64,000 bases of DNA, taken from NCBI GenBank assembly GCA_018399015.1, contig CP073761.1:1054001-1118000 (forward strand), in the 5' to 3' direction. Of this stretch, positions 8,519-17,409 are shown in pieces. How positions within the stretch are numbered: the stretch's first letter is position 1; each line of letters opens with the position of its first letter. Origin of the DNA: Cyanobium sp. M30B3. GTDB lineage: Bacteria > Cyanobacteriota > Cyanobacteriia > PCC-6307 > Cyanobiaceae. Below the pieces are notes generated by a model. It saw only the letters and a program-made list of their open reading frames with translations. It was not told the origin of the DNA and did no database searches. The translations under genes were made by a program, and so were the position numbers.

Positions 8519-9556
8519 TCAGACGTCCCCGAAGGCCACCTGGCAGGCCGCATTGAGGAGTTCGGCCTCCTGGGAGGTGCTGGGATTGCGGCCATCGAGG
8601 GTGCCGCGCTTGCAGTCGGCGTTGAGGGCCACCTCCCGATCACCCGATTCGATCGAGAAGCTCACCGTCTGGTCGTTCACGGGCTCCACACTGCCGTACA
8701 GCAGGCGGTAGTCGGTGTTGGGCACCACAATCGTGGTGGTGTGGCTGTCCACCGCATCGTCCACCGCCGCGTTGATGATCGCTGCGGTGGCCAGGCTGGT
8801 CACCCCCCAGGCCGCCGCGCTGGCGCCCCACCAGCCCCAGCCGGGCGTGGCCCAGCCGCCATACCAGCCGTAGTTCCAGGGCCGGGCGTAGCCCCAGCCG
8901 GGCCGGGCCCAGCCGGGATAGTCGTCCCAGCGATCCCAGCGCTTGTCCCAGCGCTTGCTCCGGTCATCCCAGCGGTCGTCGCGCCGATCCCAGCGCTCGT
9001 CCTGCCGCTTGTCGCGATCCTTGCGGTTGTCATCCCGCCGGTCATCGCGGTTCTTGGCGCGGTCGTCGCGCCGGTTGTCCTTGTTGCTGGCGCGGTCGTC
9101 GCGCCGGTCGTTCCTGTTGGTGTTGCGGTCGTCCTTGCGGTTGTCGCGGTTGCCGGAGCGGTCGTCCCGACGGCCATCGCCCCTGGAGGCCTGGCGGCTG
9201 TCGGATCCCTTGCGCTTGTCGAGGGAGGGGCCGCCCTTCTGGCTGCTCTTGCTGGTCCAGCCACCACTGGGTTGTTTCGAACCGCGGTTGAGGCTGGAGC
9301 CGGAGCTCTTGAAGCCGCTGGCCCCCTTGGAGGCCCGCGAACGGCTGCCACCGCCACCGCCACCGCCACGGCTGCCACCACCACGGCTGCCACCGCCTCT
9401 GCCGCCCTTGGCGATCAGGTCGTGGGAATCCAACGACGAAGCTGGGGCCTCCAACAGGTTCAGGGCCGCTTCCGCCGGCAGGACCGGCAGGGTCAGCAGA
9501 CCGGCCAGCACCATCCCGAAGAGCCTGCGGGAGCGTGCTGCAGTTCGCTGTCCCAT
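8519..9556 (-). CDS. exported Gly-rich / Arg-Asp repeat protein, function unknown
   Basis: A 345-residue protein. The signal peptide 'RRLFGMVLAGLLTLPVLPAEA' is followed by a Gly/Ser/Arg block with 'GRGGGSRGGGS' units. A long highly charged region follows, built on repeated R-D-D-R and N-R-D-D-R units. Next comes a Trp/Gly/Pro-rich segment with many 'RWD' and 'GWxRP' elements, then a folded-looking C-terminal domain with two cysteines. The charged core resembles a disordered polyampholyte. Its start overlaps the stop of the upstream gene (TGATG), so the two are translationally coupled. ATG 9556 is used because the signal peptide begins there. No function is known to me. Confidence 0.7.
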   Translation of the reverse strand: MGQRTAARSRRLFGMVLAGLLTLPVLPAEAALNLLEAPASSLDSHDLIAKGGRGGGSRGGGSRGGGGGGGSRSRASKGASGFKSSGSSLNRGSKQPSGGWTSKSSQKGGPSLDKRKGSDSRQASRGDGRRDDRSGNRDNRKDDRNTNRNDRRDDRASNKDNRRDDRAKNRDDRRDDNRKDRDKRQDERWDRRDDRWDDRSKRWDKRWDRWDDYPGWARPGWGYARPWNYGWYGGWATPGWGWWGASAAAWGVTSLATAAIINAAVDDAVDSHTTTIVVPNTDYRLLYGSVEPVNDQTVSFSIESGDREVALNADCKRGTLDGRNPSTSQEAELLNAACQVAFGDV

Positions 9557-10071
9557 CACTGCACCCCCTCGCAGGCCTCGTCGTAGCAGGTGAGGCTCAC
9601 CCGGCCATCGCGGCTGAACTTGACGCCCACCAGATCGCGACCTGCCAGGGCTTCGGTTTTTTCTTCCCGAACGCTGTTGAGGTAGTTGGGATTCACCACG
9701 CAGAGATCCCTGCCGTTGAAGCAGATGGTGTTGGTGGAGAAACGCGCTCCGGCCGAATTCAGCACCACCCAGCTTTTGCCGGTTGGATCCCACAGGCTCA
9801 TGCTCACCGGTGCATCCGAAATGCGGATCTTCTGCACCTGTTTGCCGATCCGGTGGGTGTAGATCGTGGCATCGCCTTCGTCGACAGCTTCAACCACACA
9901 GGCCTGGGCGGGGCCACCTTTGATTGAGCAGGTGGTTTCCAGCGTGTAGAGGGTCTGGCTGCGTGCCTGGGCGTGCCCGGCGGAGAGCCCTGCCAGCAGC
10001 GCGGCACTGATCAGGGTGGATGCACCGGCGAGCGATCCGATCCGGTGCACCGTTGGGTTTCTGAATTGCAT
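9556..10071 (-). CDS. exported protein of unknown function
   Basis: A 171-residue protein with a signal peptide (to about 'GLSAGHAQA') and a mature domain holding five or six cysteines (CSIKGGPAQAC, CFNGRDLC, CYDEAC) that could form disulfides in the periplasm. ATG 10071 is preferred over an in-frame start at 10110 because it directly precedes the signal sequence. It is coupled by a TGATG overlap to the downstream Arg/Asp-repeat protein, suggesting a two-gene operon of secreted partners. I do not recognise the family. Confidence 0.6.
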   Translation of the reverse strand: MQFRNPTVHRIGSLAGASTLISAALLAGLSAGHAQARSQTLYTLETTCSIKGGPAQACVVEAVDEGDATIYTHRIGKQVQKIRISDAPVSMSLWDPTGKSWVVLNSAGARFSTNTICFNGRDLCVVNPNYLNSVREEKTEALAGRDLVGVKFSRDGRVSLTCYDEACEGVQ

Positions 10072-10201
10072 GAAGGGACAATCCCTGATGCGTGAGGGAA
10101 GCCTTCTCATCGTGTGGCTGGGCAGGCCGTCTGGCGGCGCCTCTGTTGCATTCGGCTACAAATCGCCCCTCGATCGCGATTGCGTGCGGGGATTTGTGCT
10201 T

Positions 10202-10258
10202 TTGCGCAAGACATGACCCAACGTGAACAACTGCCGCGGCCCCTGGTCGGTTGCGCAA
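10202..10258. repeat. pair of TTGCGCAA palindromes
   Basis: The octamer palindrome TTGCGCAA occurs at 10202-10209 and again at 10251-10258, 49 bp apart. Both lie in the divergent promoter region between the exported protein gene and a small Cys-rich gene. This is a possible regulator site; no regulator is identified. Confidence 0.35.
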
Positions 10259-10370
10259 AAGAGAATCGATTGCAATAAGATGGTGGAGTGCTGGCTCCTT
10301 GGGTGGAAACGCCCGTCGCCGCTGCCCTGTCAGCGGGTCGAGAGCAGCAAGCCCAGATGAGCAAACCGAG

Positions 10371-10511
10371 ATGAGCAAACCGGTTGGATCCCAGGCCTCG
10401 GAGGGCGCCGCCCCTGCCCGAGCCTCCCTGCAGGTGGCCAAGAAGAAGGGCTGCAAGCAGCACAGGTGCTCGAAGTGGAAGGGCGGCAAATGCCGCTGCG
10501 GCCGCGAGTGA
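10371..10511 (+). CDS. small basic Cys-rich protein, hypothetical
   Basis: A 46-residue frame with a polar N-terminus and a compact C-terminal cluster 'KKKGCKQHRCSKWKGGKCRC' (four cysteines and one histidine among many lysines and arginines). This could form a small metal-binding or nucleic-acid-binding knuckle. The start region is duplicated: the segment ATGAGCAAACCG occurs twice, 14 bp apart, and the second copy (10371) opens this frame while the first is out of frame. No family is recognised; it may not be expressed. Confidence 0.4.
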   Translation: MSKPVGSQASEGAAPARASLQVAKKKGCKQHRCSKWKGGKCRCGRE

Positions 10512-10540
10512 GCCCGGCCTGACGGGCCAGGCTCCCAGCG

Positions 10541-12097
10541 TCAGTCGTGCCGTTCCAGGCTGGGCACCAGCGCCAGGGAGGCCGCCAGCCCGAACAGCAT
10601 GATCAGCACGGCGGGTGCCATCGCCGCTCCCACCCGCTCGTCGCTGGCGTACTGGAACACCCGCACCGCCAGGGTGTCGAAGTCGAACGGCCGCAAAGCC
10701 AGGGTGATCGGCAGTTCCTTCACCACATCCACGAACACCAGCAGGCCGCCCACCAGCAGAGGGCCTCGCAACAGGGGCAGATGCACCCGACGCAGCACGT
10801 TCAGCCAGGTGCAACCGAGGCTGGTGGCCGTTTCGTCCATGCTCGGTGGGATGCGCTCCAGGGCCGCATCCAGCCCCTGCTTGCTCACCGTGAGGAAGCG
10901 GTTGCCGTAGCCCCAGATCAGCAGCAGCAGGGGGCTGATTCCCAGGGGCCCGCCAAACACGATCAGGCCGAGGGCCAGCACGCTGCCGGGGATGGCATAG
11001 CCCAGGCCGGCGACCCAGCTGAGCTGGCGCACCAGGGCGGCTGGCCGCCAGCGCACACAGATGGCCAGTAGCAGGGCTGCCCCGGCGGTGATCACGGTGG
11101 CTGCCAGCGCCAGGGCCAGGCTGCGGCCCGCCAGGGCGGCCAGCTCAGCGAGGGGCTCGGCGCGCAGATTCGGCCAGCCCTGCTGGATCCAGAGGGCCGG
11201 GATGGCCACCGCGCTGAGGGGAGGAAGCAGGCACAGCAGCTGGGCCAGGGCTGCTCGCCAGCCCCGCAGCACCCAGCCCCGGTCCTCGGCGCTGGCTCCC
11301 TCCAGGTTCCAGCGCCGGCTGCGCTGGCGCAGCAGCCGCTCAGTGGCAATCAGCACCGCCACGATGGCCAGAGCCACCAGGGAGAGCAGGGCTGCCCCCC
11401 TGGGATCGCCCTCCACCTGCCAGCGGTCGAGAATGCCGGCCGAGAGGCTGGGCACGCCCAGCAGGCGCACGGCCCCCAGTTCGTTCACCACCTCCATGGC
11501 GCTGAGGGCCACACCCGCGCCGATCGCGGGCAGGGCGATCGGCAGGCAGATGCGGAAGAAGCCAGCCCAGGGGCCCACCCCGAGGCTGCGGCTGGCATCC
11601 ACCAGGCGATGGCCGCTCGACGAGAAGCTCTCGGTGCTGAGCAGGAACACATAGCTGTAGTTGGCCAGGGTGAGCAGCAGCACGGCCCAGCCCAGCCCGT
11701 GGATGCGCAGCCCCTGGTAACTGGCCCAGTCGATCAGGCTCGCCGCCAGCAGATAGGCCGGAAAGGCCATGGGCACCAGCTGGGCGCTGCGCAACCAGCG
11801 CCGACCGGGAAAGCGGCAGGCCGCCGTGAGCCAGCCGATCGCCGTTCCCAGCACTGCCCCGAACACCCCCTCACCCAGCACCAGCAGCAGCGTGCCGCGG
11901 ATCTGTTCGGCCCCGCTGAAGCCCAGCCCCAGGGTGCTGGGCCGTGTGGCGAAGAGCGCGTCCCAGAACAGGGCAAGCAGGGGTAGCAGGGCCAGCAGGC
12001 CGATGCCGACGGTCGCCGCGACCAATCCCCCACGGCCGTGAACGGCGGTGGGGGGGACTCCTGCGAACTGGGGAGCGGGACGCGCCGTTGAATCCAT
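10541..12097 (-). CDS. futB: iron(III) ABC transporter permease
   Basis: A 518-residue inner-membrane protein with two fused BPD-type permease halves and about 12 transmembrane helices. Each half carries an EAA-like loop: 'DASRSLGVGPWAGFFRICLP' in the first and 'ETATSLGCTWLNVLRRVHLP' in the second, the contact sites for the ATPase. The double-domain architecture is typical of FbpB/FutB ferric-iron permeases. It lies 24 bp downstream of the substrate-binding protein gene on the same strand, so the two form an operon. The matching ATPase candidate (futC) lies about 16 kb away. Confidence 0.9.
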   Translation of the reverse strand: MDSTARPAPQFAGVPPTAVHGRGGLVAATVGIGLLALLPLLALFWDALFATRPSTLGLGFSGAEQIRGTLLLVLGEGVFGAVLGTAIGWLTAACRFPGRRWLRSAQLVPMAFPAYLLAASLIDWASYQGLRIHGLGWAVLLLTLANYSYVFLLSTESFSSSGHRLVDASRSLGVGPWAGFFRICLPIALPAIGAGVALSAMEVVNELGAVRLLGVPSLSAGILDRWQVEGDPRGAALLSLVALAIVAVLIATERLLRQRSRRWNLEGASAEDRGWVLRGWRAALAQLLCLLPPLSAVAIPALWIQQGWPNLRAEPLAELAALAGRSLALALAATVITAGAALLLAICVRWRPAALVRQLSWVAGLGYAIPGSVLALGLIVFGGPLGISPLLLLIWGYGNRFLTVSKQGLDAALERIPPSMDETATSLGCTWLNVLRRVHLPLLRGPLLVGGLLVFVDVVKELPITLALRPFDFDTLAVRVFQYASDERVGAAMAPAVLIMLFGLAASLALVPSLERHD

Positions 12098-12121
12098 CGC
12101 AGCTGGGGCTGGGGTTCCGGT

Positions 12122-13165
12122 TTACTTCCAGCCAGCCTGTTGCATCAGCTGCACGGCCTCGCGGTTGCGCTGACCGAGCTGCTGGATGGTCACCGGTGAG
12201 GCCTTGAACGTCCCGAAGCTGCGCAGGGTGGCATTGTTGCCCCATCCCTTCACCGGATACTCGTTGTTCGCTGCGGCGTAGCCCTCGCCTGAGGTGGGGG
12301 AGGAGAGGAACTCCAGCAGCCTGCGGCCCCCTTCCGGATTGCCCGAGTGCCGGGTCACGCCGCCGCCGGTGACGTTCACGTGGGTGGGGTTGACCCACAC
12401 CACCCGCACCTTCCGGGCTGCTGCCTTGTCTGCGGCGTTGTCAGAGGTGAGCAGCCGGGCGAGGTAGTAGGTGTTGGCCACGGCGGCACCACAGCTCCCC
12501 TGGCCCACCGCCCGCACCATGGTGGTGTCCGAGGTGAAGAACGGTTGCTTCACGTTGGCCACCATGCCCTTCAACCAGCGCTCAGTGGTGGCTTTGCCAG
12601 CCCGCTGCAGCACGTCGGCGGTGAGGGATTGGCTGTAGACGCTGGAGCGGTCACGCATGCAGAGCTTGCCCTTCAGCGCGGGCCGGGCGAGATCCCCGTA
12701 GGTGCGAATCAGGCTGGGGTTCACCTGGGCCGGATTCACCATCACCGGCCGGGCCCGGCGGGTGAGGGCGAACCACTGGCCGCCGGGGTCGCGCAGGGAG
12801 GCCGGCACGTCGCGGTTCAGAGCCGCCGACTGGATCGGGCGGAACAGATTCAGCTCCTTGGCGCGCTGCAGGCGGGCCGCATCCACTGTGATCAGCACAT
12901 CGGCCGGACTCCTGGAACCCTCGCGGCGCAGACGCTCGATCATGCCGTCGTCCTTGCCTTCAATCAGATTCACCCGGATGCCTGTCTGGCGGGTGAACTG
13001 GGCGTAGAGCTCCTTGTCGGTGTTGTAGTGGCGGCCGGAATAGACGTTGACAACCTGCGCGCGATTCTGGGCCAGTGCCGTGATGCTGATGCCGCCCAGC
13101 AGGCCCACGCCGGCGGCAGCGATGCCAAGGCGGAGTGCATGGGGATGGAACCGGAATTTGATCAT
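12122..13165 (-). CDS. futA: iron(III)-binding periplasmic protein
   Basis: A 347-residue extracellular solute-binding protein. The signal peptide ends near 'GGISITALAQ'. The mature chain opens with 'VVNVYSGRHYNTDKELYAQF', the FutA/FbpA-type start containing the first tyrosine ligand. The tyrosine-rich segment 'CGAAVANTYYLARLL' carries the later paired tyrosines that coordinate ferric iron. It delivers Fe(III) to FutB. Iron-starvation regulation by Fur would be expected from the family; I see no clear Fur box in the 114 bp upstream. Confidence 0.92.
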   Translation of the reverse strand: MIKFRFHPHALRLGIAAAGVGLLGGISITALAQNRAQVVNVYSGRHYNTDKELYAQFTRQTGIRVNLIEGKDDGMIERLRREGSRSPADVLITVDAARLQRAKELNLFRPIQSAALNRDVPASLRDPGGQWFALTRRARPVMVNPAQVNPSLIRTYGDLARPALKGKLCMRDRSSVYSQSLTADVLQRAGKATTERWLKGMVANVKQPFFTSDTTMVRAVGQGSCGAAVANTYYLARLLTSDNAADKAAARKVRVVWVNPTHVNVTGGGVTRHSGNPEGGRRLLEFLSSPTSGEGYAAANNEYPVKGWGNNATLRSFGTFKASPVTIQQLGQRNREAVQLMQQAGWK

Positions 13166-13279
13166 GGGGAGTGCAAATGAATGCCAGAGACCTCAGGTGC
13201 GCAGCCTCTGGGCTGGGGATCGGTGGTTGGCTGGGGGTGACTGCCTTGGTGGGACTGCCTTGGTGGGACTGACTTGCGA

Positions 13280-14845
13280 TCAGAACTTGAAAGTGGTCTG
13301 GATCACGCCGCCCCAGGTGCCGAAACCGCTGTTGTTGCGGTAGTCGCTGGCGTAGAAGAACGCCGGGGTGATCGAGATGTTGTCGGTGGCCTGGTGCTTG
13401 TAGAACACTTCCAGCAGCCAGCTCTCGGTGTCGTTGCCGCTGTTGAAGGGCGGCTGGCCAAAGGCCACGCCGGCGTTGTTGCCTTCCACGAACACGTCGC
13501 TCCACTGCAGGCCCACCATCCACGACTGGGAGTCGCGGAAGCCGCCATCCCCACCGTTGTAGCCGTAGCCGGCACTGATCGAAGGCGCCCAGCCGGCATC
13601 GATCGGCGACCAGTAGCCGGCGATGGACACGCTGTTGGTGGTCTGGCCGTCACCCAGTTTGCCGGGGCTGAAGTTGGGCACACGGATGGCGGAACCCTCG
13701 GAGCCGTAGCGGTAGGCCACGGCTGCCCCCCAGCTCTTGCCCTTCACGCCCAGCTGGGCCAGGGCATTGATGCCGCTGTCGGAGCTGAAGGCACCAACCG
13801 TGGAATCATTGAAGCCGCTATTGGCCACATAGTTGGCGTCAAAGGTGATGTAGGGGTTGCCCTCCTCCACCTGCTGGCGCCAGCTCAGGCCCACACCGGC
13901 GCCGGTGGCCTTGTTGTAGGTGCCGGTGGCACCGGCCAGACCGAAGAAGTCGAGAATGCTCGACTTGTAGGCGCTGGGGATGAAGGAGATCATCTCCGTG
14001 TTGCGGATCAGGGGACCCACGCTCACTCTGAAGCCGTTGCCCACCGGGAACTGGTAGAAGAGACGGTCGATGTCGACGTCGCCACCGGTGTTGGTGGCTT
14101 TGTCGAGCTGGAAGATCTGGGAGCTGCCGGAGAAGGGCAGACCCGTGAAGTTGCCGGAACGCAGGCGGGTGCGCAGCAGGTCCTTGCCGCTGAAGCTGGT
14201 GTCGAAGCTCAGGCGGGCGTCGTAGTTGAAGGTGGTGCGATTGGGGTCGGCCGGACTGCTGCCGTCGCTGTTGCGCAGGGGGCTGTTGAAGTCGGGGCTG
14301 CCGCCGAGGATGAAGCTCACCTCACCGCGCAGCTTGGTGGTGGTGGAGAACTGCTGGGCCTCCAGGGTCTCGACCTTGCCCTCGAGGGTGTCGACGCGGC
14401 CCTTGAGCACGGCCAGTTCCTTCTCGAACTCGGCCATCAGACGCTTGAGCTCGTCGGTCACCTCGGTGACGCGATCGAGACAGGCGTTGAGCAGGGCGGC
14501 GGCCTCATAGCGGGTCATGGCCCGGCCACCCTTGAAGGTGCCGTCGGGATAGCCGGCGACGCAGCCGTAGCGCTCCACCAGGTTGGAGAGGGCCTGGTAG
14601 GCCCAGTCGGTGGGGCGCACGTCGGAGAACTGGGACACGCTGGTGACCTGGTTCTGGGCTTCCCAGGCGCGGAAGCGGTCGATGTCCTGCTGCTCCATGT
14701 AGGAGCTGATGGCGGCAGAACTGGAGATGGAAGTAGCGACCTGGGCAGTGGCGTGCTGGGCCGTGCCGTCTTGGGCAGTGGCGGCCAGGGGAGCCAGCAG
14801 GCCGGTGCCGGCCATGGCCAGCAGCAGCTTGGACAACGTGGACAT
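13280..14845 (-). CDS. SLH-domain iron-uptake-type porin (Som/OprB family)
   Basis: A 521-residue cyanobacterial porin. The signal peptide ends near 'PLAATAQ'. An SLH domain (about residues 70-120, 'SVSQFSDVRPTDWAYQALSN' to 'MTRYEAAALLNACLD') anchors it to peptidoglycan-linked polymer. A heptad coiled coil follows ('ELKRLMAEFEKELAVLKGRV'), then an OprB-like barrel ending in 'IQTTFKF' with terminal Phe. The start ATG 14845 is set by a good GAGGAG ribosome site; a GTG 12 bp upstream is less likely. It sits next to futAB and is followed upstream by a paralogue without the SLH domain, suggesting a role in outer-membrane permeability for iron or inorganic ions. Confidence 0.9.
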   Translation of the reverse strand: MSTLSKLLLAMAGTGLLAPLAATAQDGTAQHATAQVATSISSSAAISSYMEQQDIDRFRAWEAQNQVTSVSQFSDVRPTDWAYQALSNLVERYGCVAGYPDGTFKGGRAMTRYEAAALLNACLDRVTEVTDELKRLMAEFEKELAVLKGRVDTLEGKVETLEAQQFSTTTKLRGEVSFILGGSPDFNSPLRNSDGSSPADPNRTTFNYDARLSFDTSFSGKDLLRTRLRSGNFTGLPFSGSSQIFQLDKATNTGGDVDIDRLFYQFPVGNGFRVSVGPLIRNTEMISFIPSAYKSSILDFFGLAGATGTYNKATGAGVGLSWRQQVEEGNPYITFDANYVANSGFNDSTVGAFSSDSGINALAQLGVKGKSWGAAVAYRYGSEGSAIRVPNFSPGKLGDGQTTNSVSIAGYWSPIDAGWAPSISAGYGYNGGDGGFRDSQSWMVGLQWSDVFVEGNNAGVAFGQPPFNSGNDTESWLLEVFYKHQATDNISITPAFFYASDYRNNSGFGTWGGVIQTTFKF

Positions 14846-14935
14846 CAAACTCCTCACAACAGGGGTTCAGTGGCAGCGAACGGCAGCGCAGCAGCCGGGC
14901 AGGAGGGTTCTATCGGTTGGCCAGGAAAGGGCGCC

Positions 14936-14962
14936 GATCACTGGTCACGACTGTCCGTGATC
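14936..14962. promoter_or_regulatory. inverted repeat GATCAC-N15-GTGATC upstream of the SLH-porin
   Basis: The 6-bp inverted repeat lies about 90 bp upstream of the porin start, in the 150-bp gap between the two porins. It may be an operator or part of a terminator for the upstream porin, but no T-run follows. Confidence 0.3.
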
Positions 14963-14995
14963 AAAGTCACATCGCAGTGTTCCTTGTCCGAGCTG

Positions 14996-16294
14996 TCAAA
15001 ACCGCAGATTGGTCTGAACCAGCCCTCCCCAAGTTGGGTTGAATTGGTTTTCTCTGTAGGAACTGGCATAGAACAGAGCCGTGGTCACTGAGATTGAATC
15101 GCTGATCTGAGCGCGGTAAAATGTCTCCACTAACCAGCTCTGCGTATCGCGGTGCCGTGTGAAAGGGGCCTGGCCGATGGCGATGCCGGCCGTATGTCCC
15201 GTGCTCAGTGGTTGGTCCCACTGCAGGCCCAGCATCCAGGACTGGGACTCGGGCATCGATCCGTTGCTGGTGGTGTTGACGCCGTAGCCCAGGCTGATGG
15301 AGGGCTGCCAGCTGTTCTCGATGGGTTGCCAGTAAGCAGCTAAGGCCACGCTGTTGCTTTGTTGTCCACGTCCAACAGCACGGGGACTGAAGTTCGGGTC
15401 CCGGATCAATGCAGCCTCGGAACCGAAGCGGTAGGCCACCGCAGCCCCCCAGTTCAGACCTTGCACCCCCAGCTGACCCAGGGCGTTGATGCCGCTGGCT
15501 GAGGACAGAACGCCGGTTTGGGAATCGCTGAAGCCGTTCTGTGCAACGGTGTTGAGATCAACCGTGATCGATGGTGTGCTGTTGTTGAGCCGATGGCTGA
15601 ACTGCACTCCCAGCCCGCTGCCCACCGCCCGGTTGTAGGTGCCTGAGGCACCTGCCAGTTGAAAGAAATCGAGCACCCCGGAGCTGTAGGCGCTGGGGAT
15701 GAACGCCAGCATGCCGGTATTGCGCACAAGGGGCCCCGCGGTGACATGCATCGCATTGCCGATCGGCACGCTGTAGTACAGCCGATCAACGCTCACCTCC
15801 CCATTCGTATCGCTGGGTCTCTCGAGCCGGAAGACCTGGGCGCTGCTGCCGAAGGGCAGGGCAGGGGTGTTGCCGGCACGCAGGCGCGTGCGCAGGAGAT
15901 CCTTGCCAGTGAAGCTTGAATCGAGTGTCAGGCGCAGGTCGAAGCTGAACGTGGTCTCGTTGGGATGGGCCGATTGCCGATGGCCACCTCCTGCTGTGGC
16001 GGCATCCAGATTGGGGGTGCCGCCGATGAACGTCGTGGTGTCAATGTGCAGCCTGCTGATCGGAGAAAAAAAGCTGCTGTCCGCAGGCAGTTTGCCTTCG
16101 CAGGAGGCGCGATTGGGGCAGGCTGTGGGGTCTGGTTCGACCCACACCGGATTGTCCGCTGCCAACAAGGACGGAGGCTGGGCTAAGAATCCAAGCCCAA
16201 CAGGGATGAAACAACCGAAGAGCTGGCGTGGAAATGACCCTCTGGACGGTTTGGAGTTCTGGGGACCTCTGTCGGCTCCTGCCAACGCCACCAA
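14996..16294 (-). CDS. porin paralogue lacking the SLH anchor
   Basis: A 432-residue protein with a signal peptide ('LFGCFIPVGLGFLAQPPSLLAA') and an OprB-like barrel clearly homologous to its neighbour. Shared segments include 'FTGKDLLRTRLRAGN', 'NTGMLAFIPSAYSSGVLDFF', 'GINALGQLGVQGLNWGAAVA' and a C-terminus in aromatic Phe. The N-terminal SLH domain and coiled coil of the neighbour are absent; the mature chain instead starts with a short cysteine-containing stretch. The two genes are tandem on the same strand, pointing to duplication followed by loss of the anchor. Function is probably passive outer-membrane diffusion. Confidence 0.85.
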   Translation of the reverse strand: MVALAGADRGPQNSKPSRGSFPRQLFGCFIPVGLGFLAQPPSLLAADNPVWVEPDPTACPNRASCEGKLPADSSFFSPISRLHIDTTTFIGGTPNLDAATAGGGHRQSAHPNETTFSFDLRLTLDSSFTGKDLLRTRLRAGNTPALPFGSSAQVFRLERPSDTNGEVSVDRLYYSVPIGNAMHVTAGPLVRNTGMLAFIPSAYSSGVLDFFQLAGASGTYNRAVGSGLGVQFSHRLNNSTPSITVDLNTVAQNGFSDSQTGVLSSASGINALGQLGVQGLNWGAAVAYRFGSEAALIRDPNFSPRAVGRGQQSNSVALAAYWQPIENSWQPSISLGYGVNTTSNGSMPESQSWMLGLQWDQPLSTGHTAGIAIGQAPFTRHRDTQSWLVETFYRAQISDSISVTTALFYASSYRENQFNPTWGGLVQTNLRF

Positions 16295-16341
16295 GACCGT
16301 CTGGGCGTGCTTGTCTATCGGGGAGGGCGCCTCGATTCAGT

Positions 16342-16488
16342 TCAACGGCGGGGCTGGGAGGTTCTCACCGGCACCAGCACGGGCTGCATCAGCCCGCCAC
16401 CACCGTTGTCGTCGTCGGAGTCGGTGGTGAGCCAGAAGGCCAGGCCGAACGCTGCCAGCACTCCGATGAACAGCAGCAGTTCAGCCAT
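16342..16488 (-). CDS. small single-helix membrane protein, hypothetical
   Basis: A 48-residue frame starting with ATG and one clear transmembrane helix 'LLLFIGVLAAFGLAFWL', followed by an acidic 'TTDSDDDNGGGG' stretch and a basic tail. The composition and topology suit a genuine small membrane protein. The 60-bp gap to its neighbours leaves room for expression, but homology is not recognised. Confidence 0.4.
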   Translation of the reverse strand: MAELLLFIGVLAAFGLAFWLTTDSDDDNGGGGLMQPVLVPVRTSQPRR

Positions 16489-16550
16489 GGCTTGATTTCG
16501 ACTCGACTCACCGTAGCGGCAATCCACCGGTGTGGTGTAGCGGTTGCATC

Positions 16551-17162
16551 TCAGGCCAGGGGCGCCACGGCCAGCACCAGGCCCGTGAGGCTCAGGGCGG
16601 CGGCGAGAGCAAGGGTCCAGCGGCTGTGCAGCCGACGCAGCACCAGCACCGTGGCCCCCACCACGGCCGCCGAGGCCAGGCCAGCCCCCAGCCACCAGGA
16701 AACGGTGCCACTGGCTTCCTGGCCATGCAGCAGGGCATGGACCGCCACCGCCGCCGCCACCACGCTGCCCACCAGGCTGAGCTGGGGGGAGCGCTGGCTG
16801 CGTTGCAGCGACAGCAGCAGCACGCCGAGGGCCGACACCGCCAGGGCCGCCCACACCTCCGCGGCGGGCAGGTCGCCCCCGAAGGAGCCGAGCACCGCCC
16901 CCAGCAGGGCACCGCCGAGGGCGAACAGCAGCACACCGCTGCTCACGTAGGCGGCCACGCCGCCCACGCCGAGCAGCAGCAGCAGGTGATCCAGGCCCAG
17001 CAGGGGGTGGCCGGCGCCGGCCAGCAGGCCCGCATCGGCCGCGCCATGGGCCTGCACCGGCAATCCGCAGAGCAGGCTCAGGCCGAGACCGGCGGCGGCG
17101 GGCAGGACAACCTGGCGCAGGCCGCTGGGACGAGCAGAGCTGGAGCTGAAGAGAAGAGTCAT
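16551..17162 (-). CDS. HupE/UreJ family membrane protein
   Basis: A 203-residue protein with a signal-like first helix, the family motif 'HPLLGLDHLLLLLGVGG' and six or so transmembrane helices. HupE/UreJ proteins are linked to nickel or cobalt uptake, often beside hydrogenase or urease genes; neither is present here. It sits at the end of a Zn/Mn homeostasis island, so a role in transition-metal movement is inferred. ATG 17162 begins directly before the hydrophobic start. Confidence 0.75.
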   Translation of the reverse strand: MTLLFSSSSARPSGLRQVVLPAAAGLGLSLLCGLPVQAHGAADAGLLAGAGHPLLGLDHLLLLLGVGGVAAYVSSGVLLFALGGALLGAVLGSFGGDLPAAEVWAALAVSALGVLLLSLQRSQRSPQLSLVGSVVAAAVAVHALLHGQEASGTVSWWLGAGLASAAVVGATVLVLRRLHSRWTLALAAALSLTGLVLAVAPLA

Positions 17163-17409
17163 GGTCTGGCCGGTCCGCGCCGGCGTTGAAGGTGGACGGG
17201 ATCGGGCGAGCGTTCTGACTGAGACCGGCACCCTCCCTGGTCCGGGAACGGGGGAAGGGAGGCTGGCCATCACAGCTGCGGGACAGTGCCGGACTGGGAC
17301 GCTGGACCCCGTGAAGGGCTGCTCCGTCACCGGACTTTCCTCGTTGCCTCTCCGGGCTGAATCCGGAGAACCCACCCCAGTATCAACGCGATCCGCCGCG
17401 GTGCATGGT

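Noticed and set aside
13274-15091. 605-codon plus-strand frame opposite the SLH porin
   Set aside because: Val/Gly/Glu-rich shadow of the porin; no family features.
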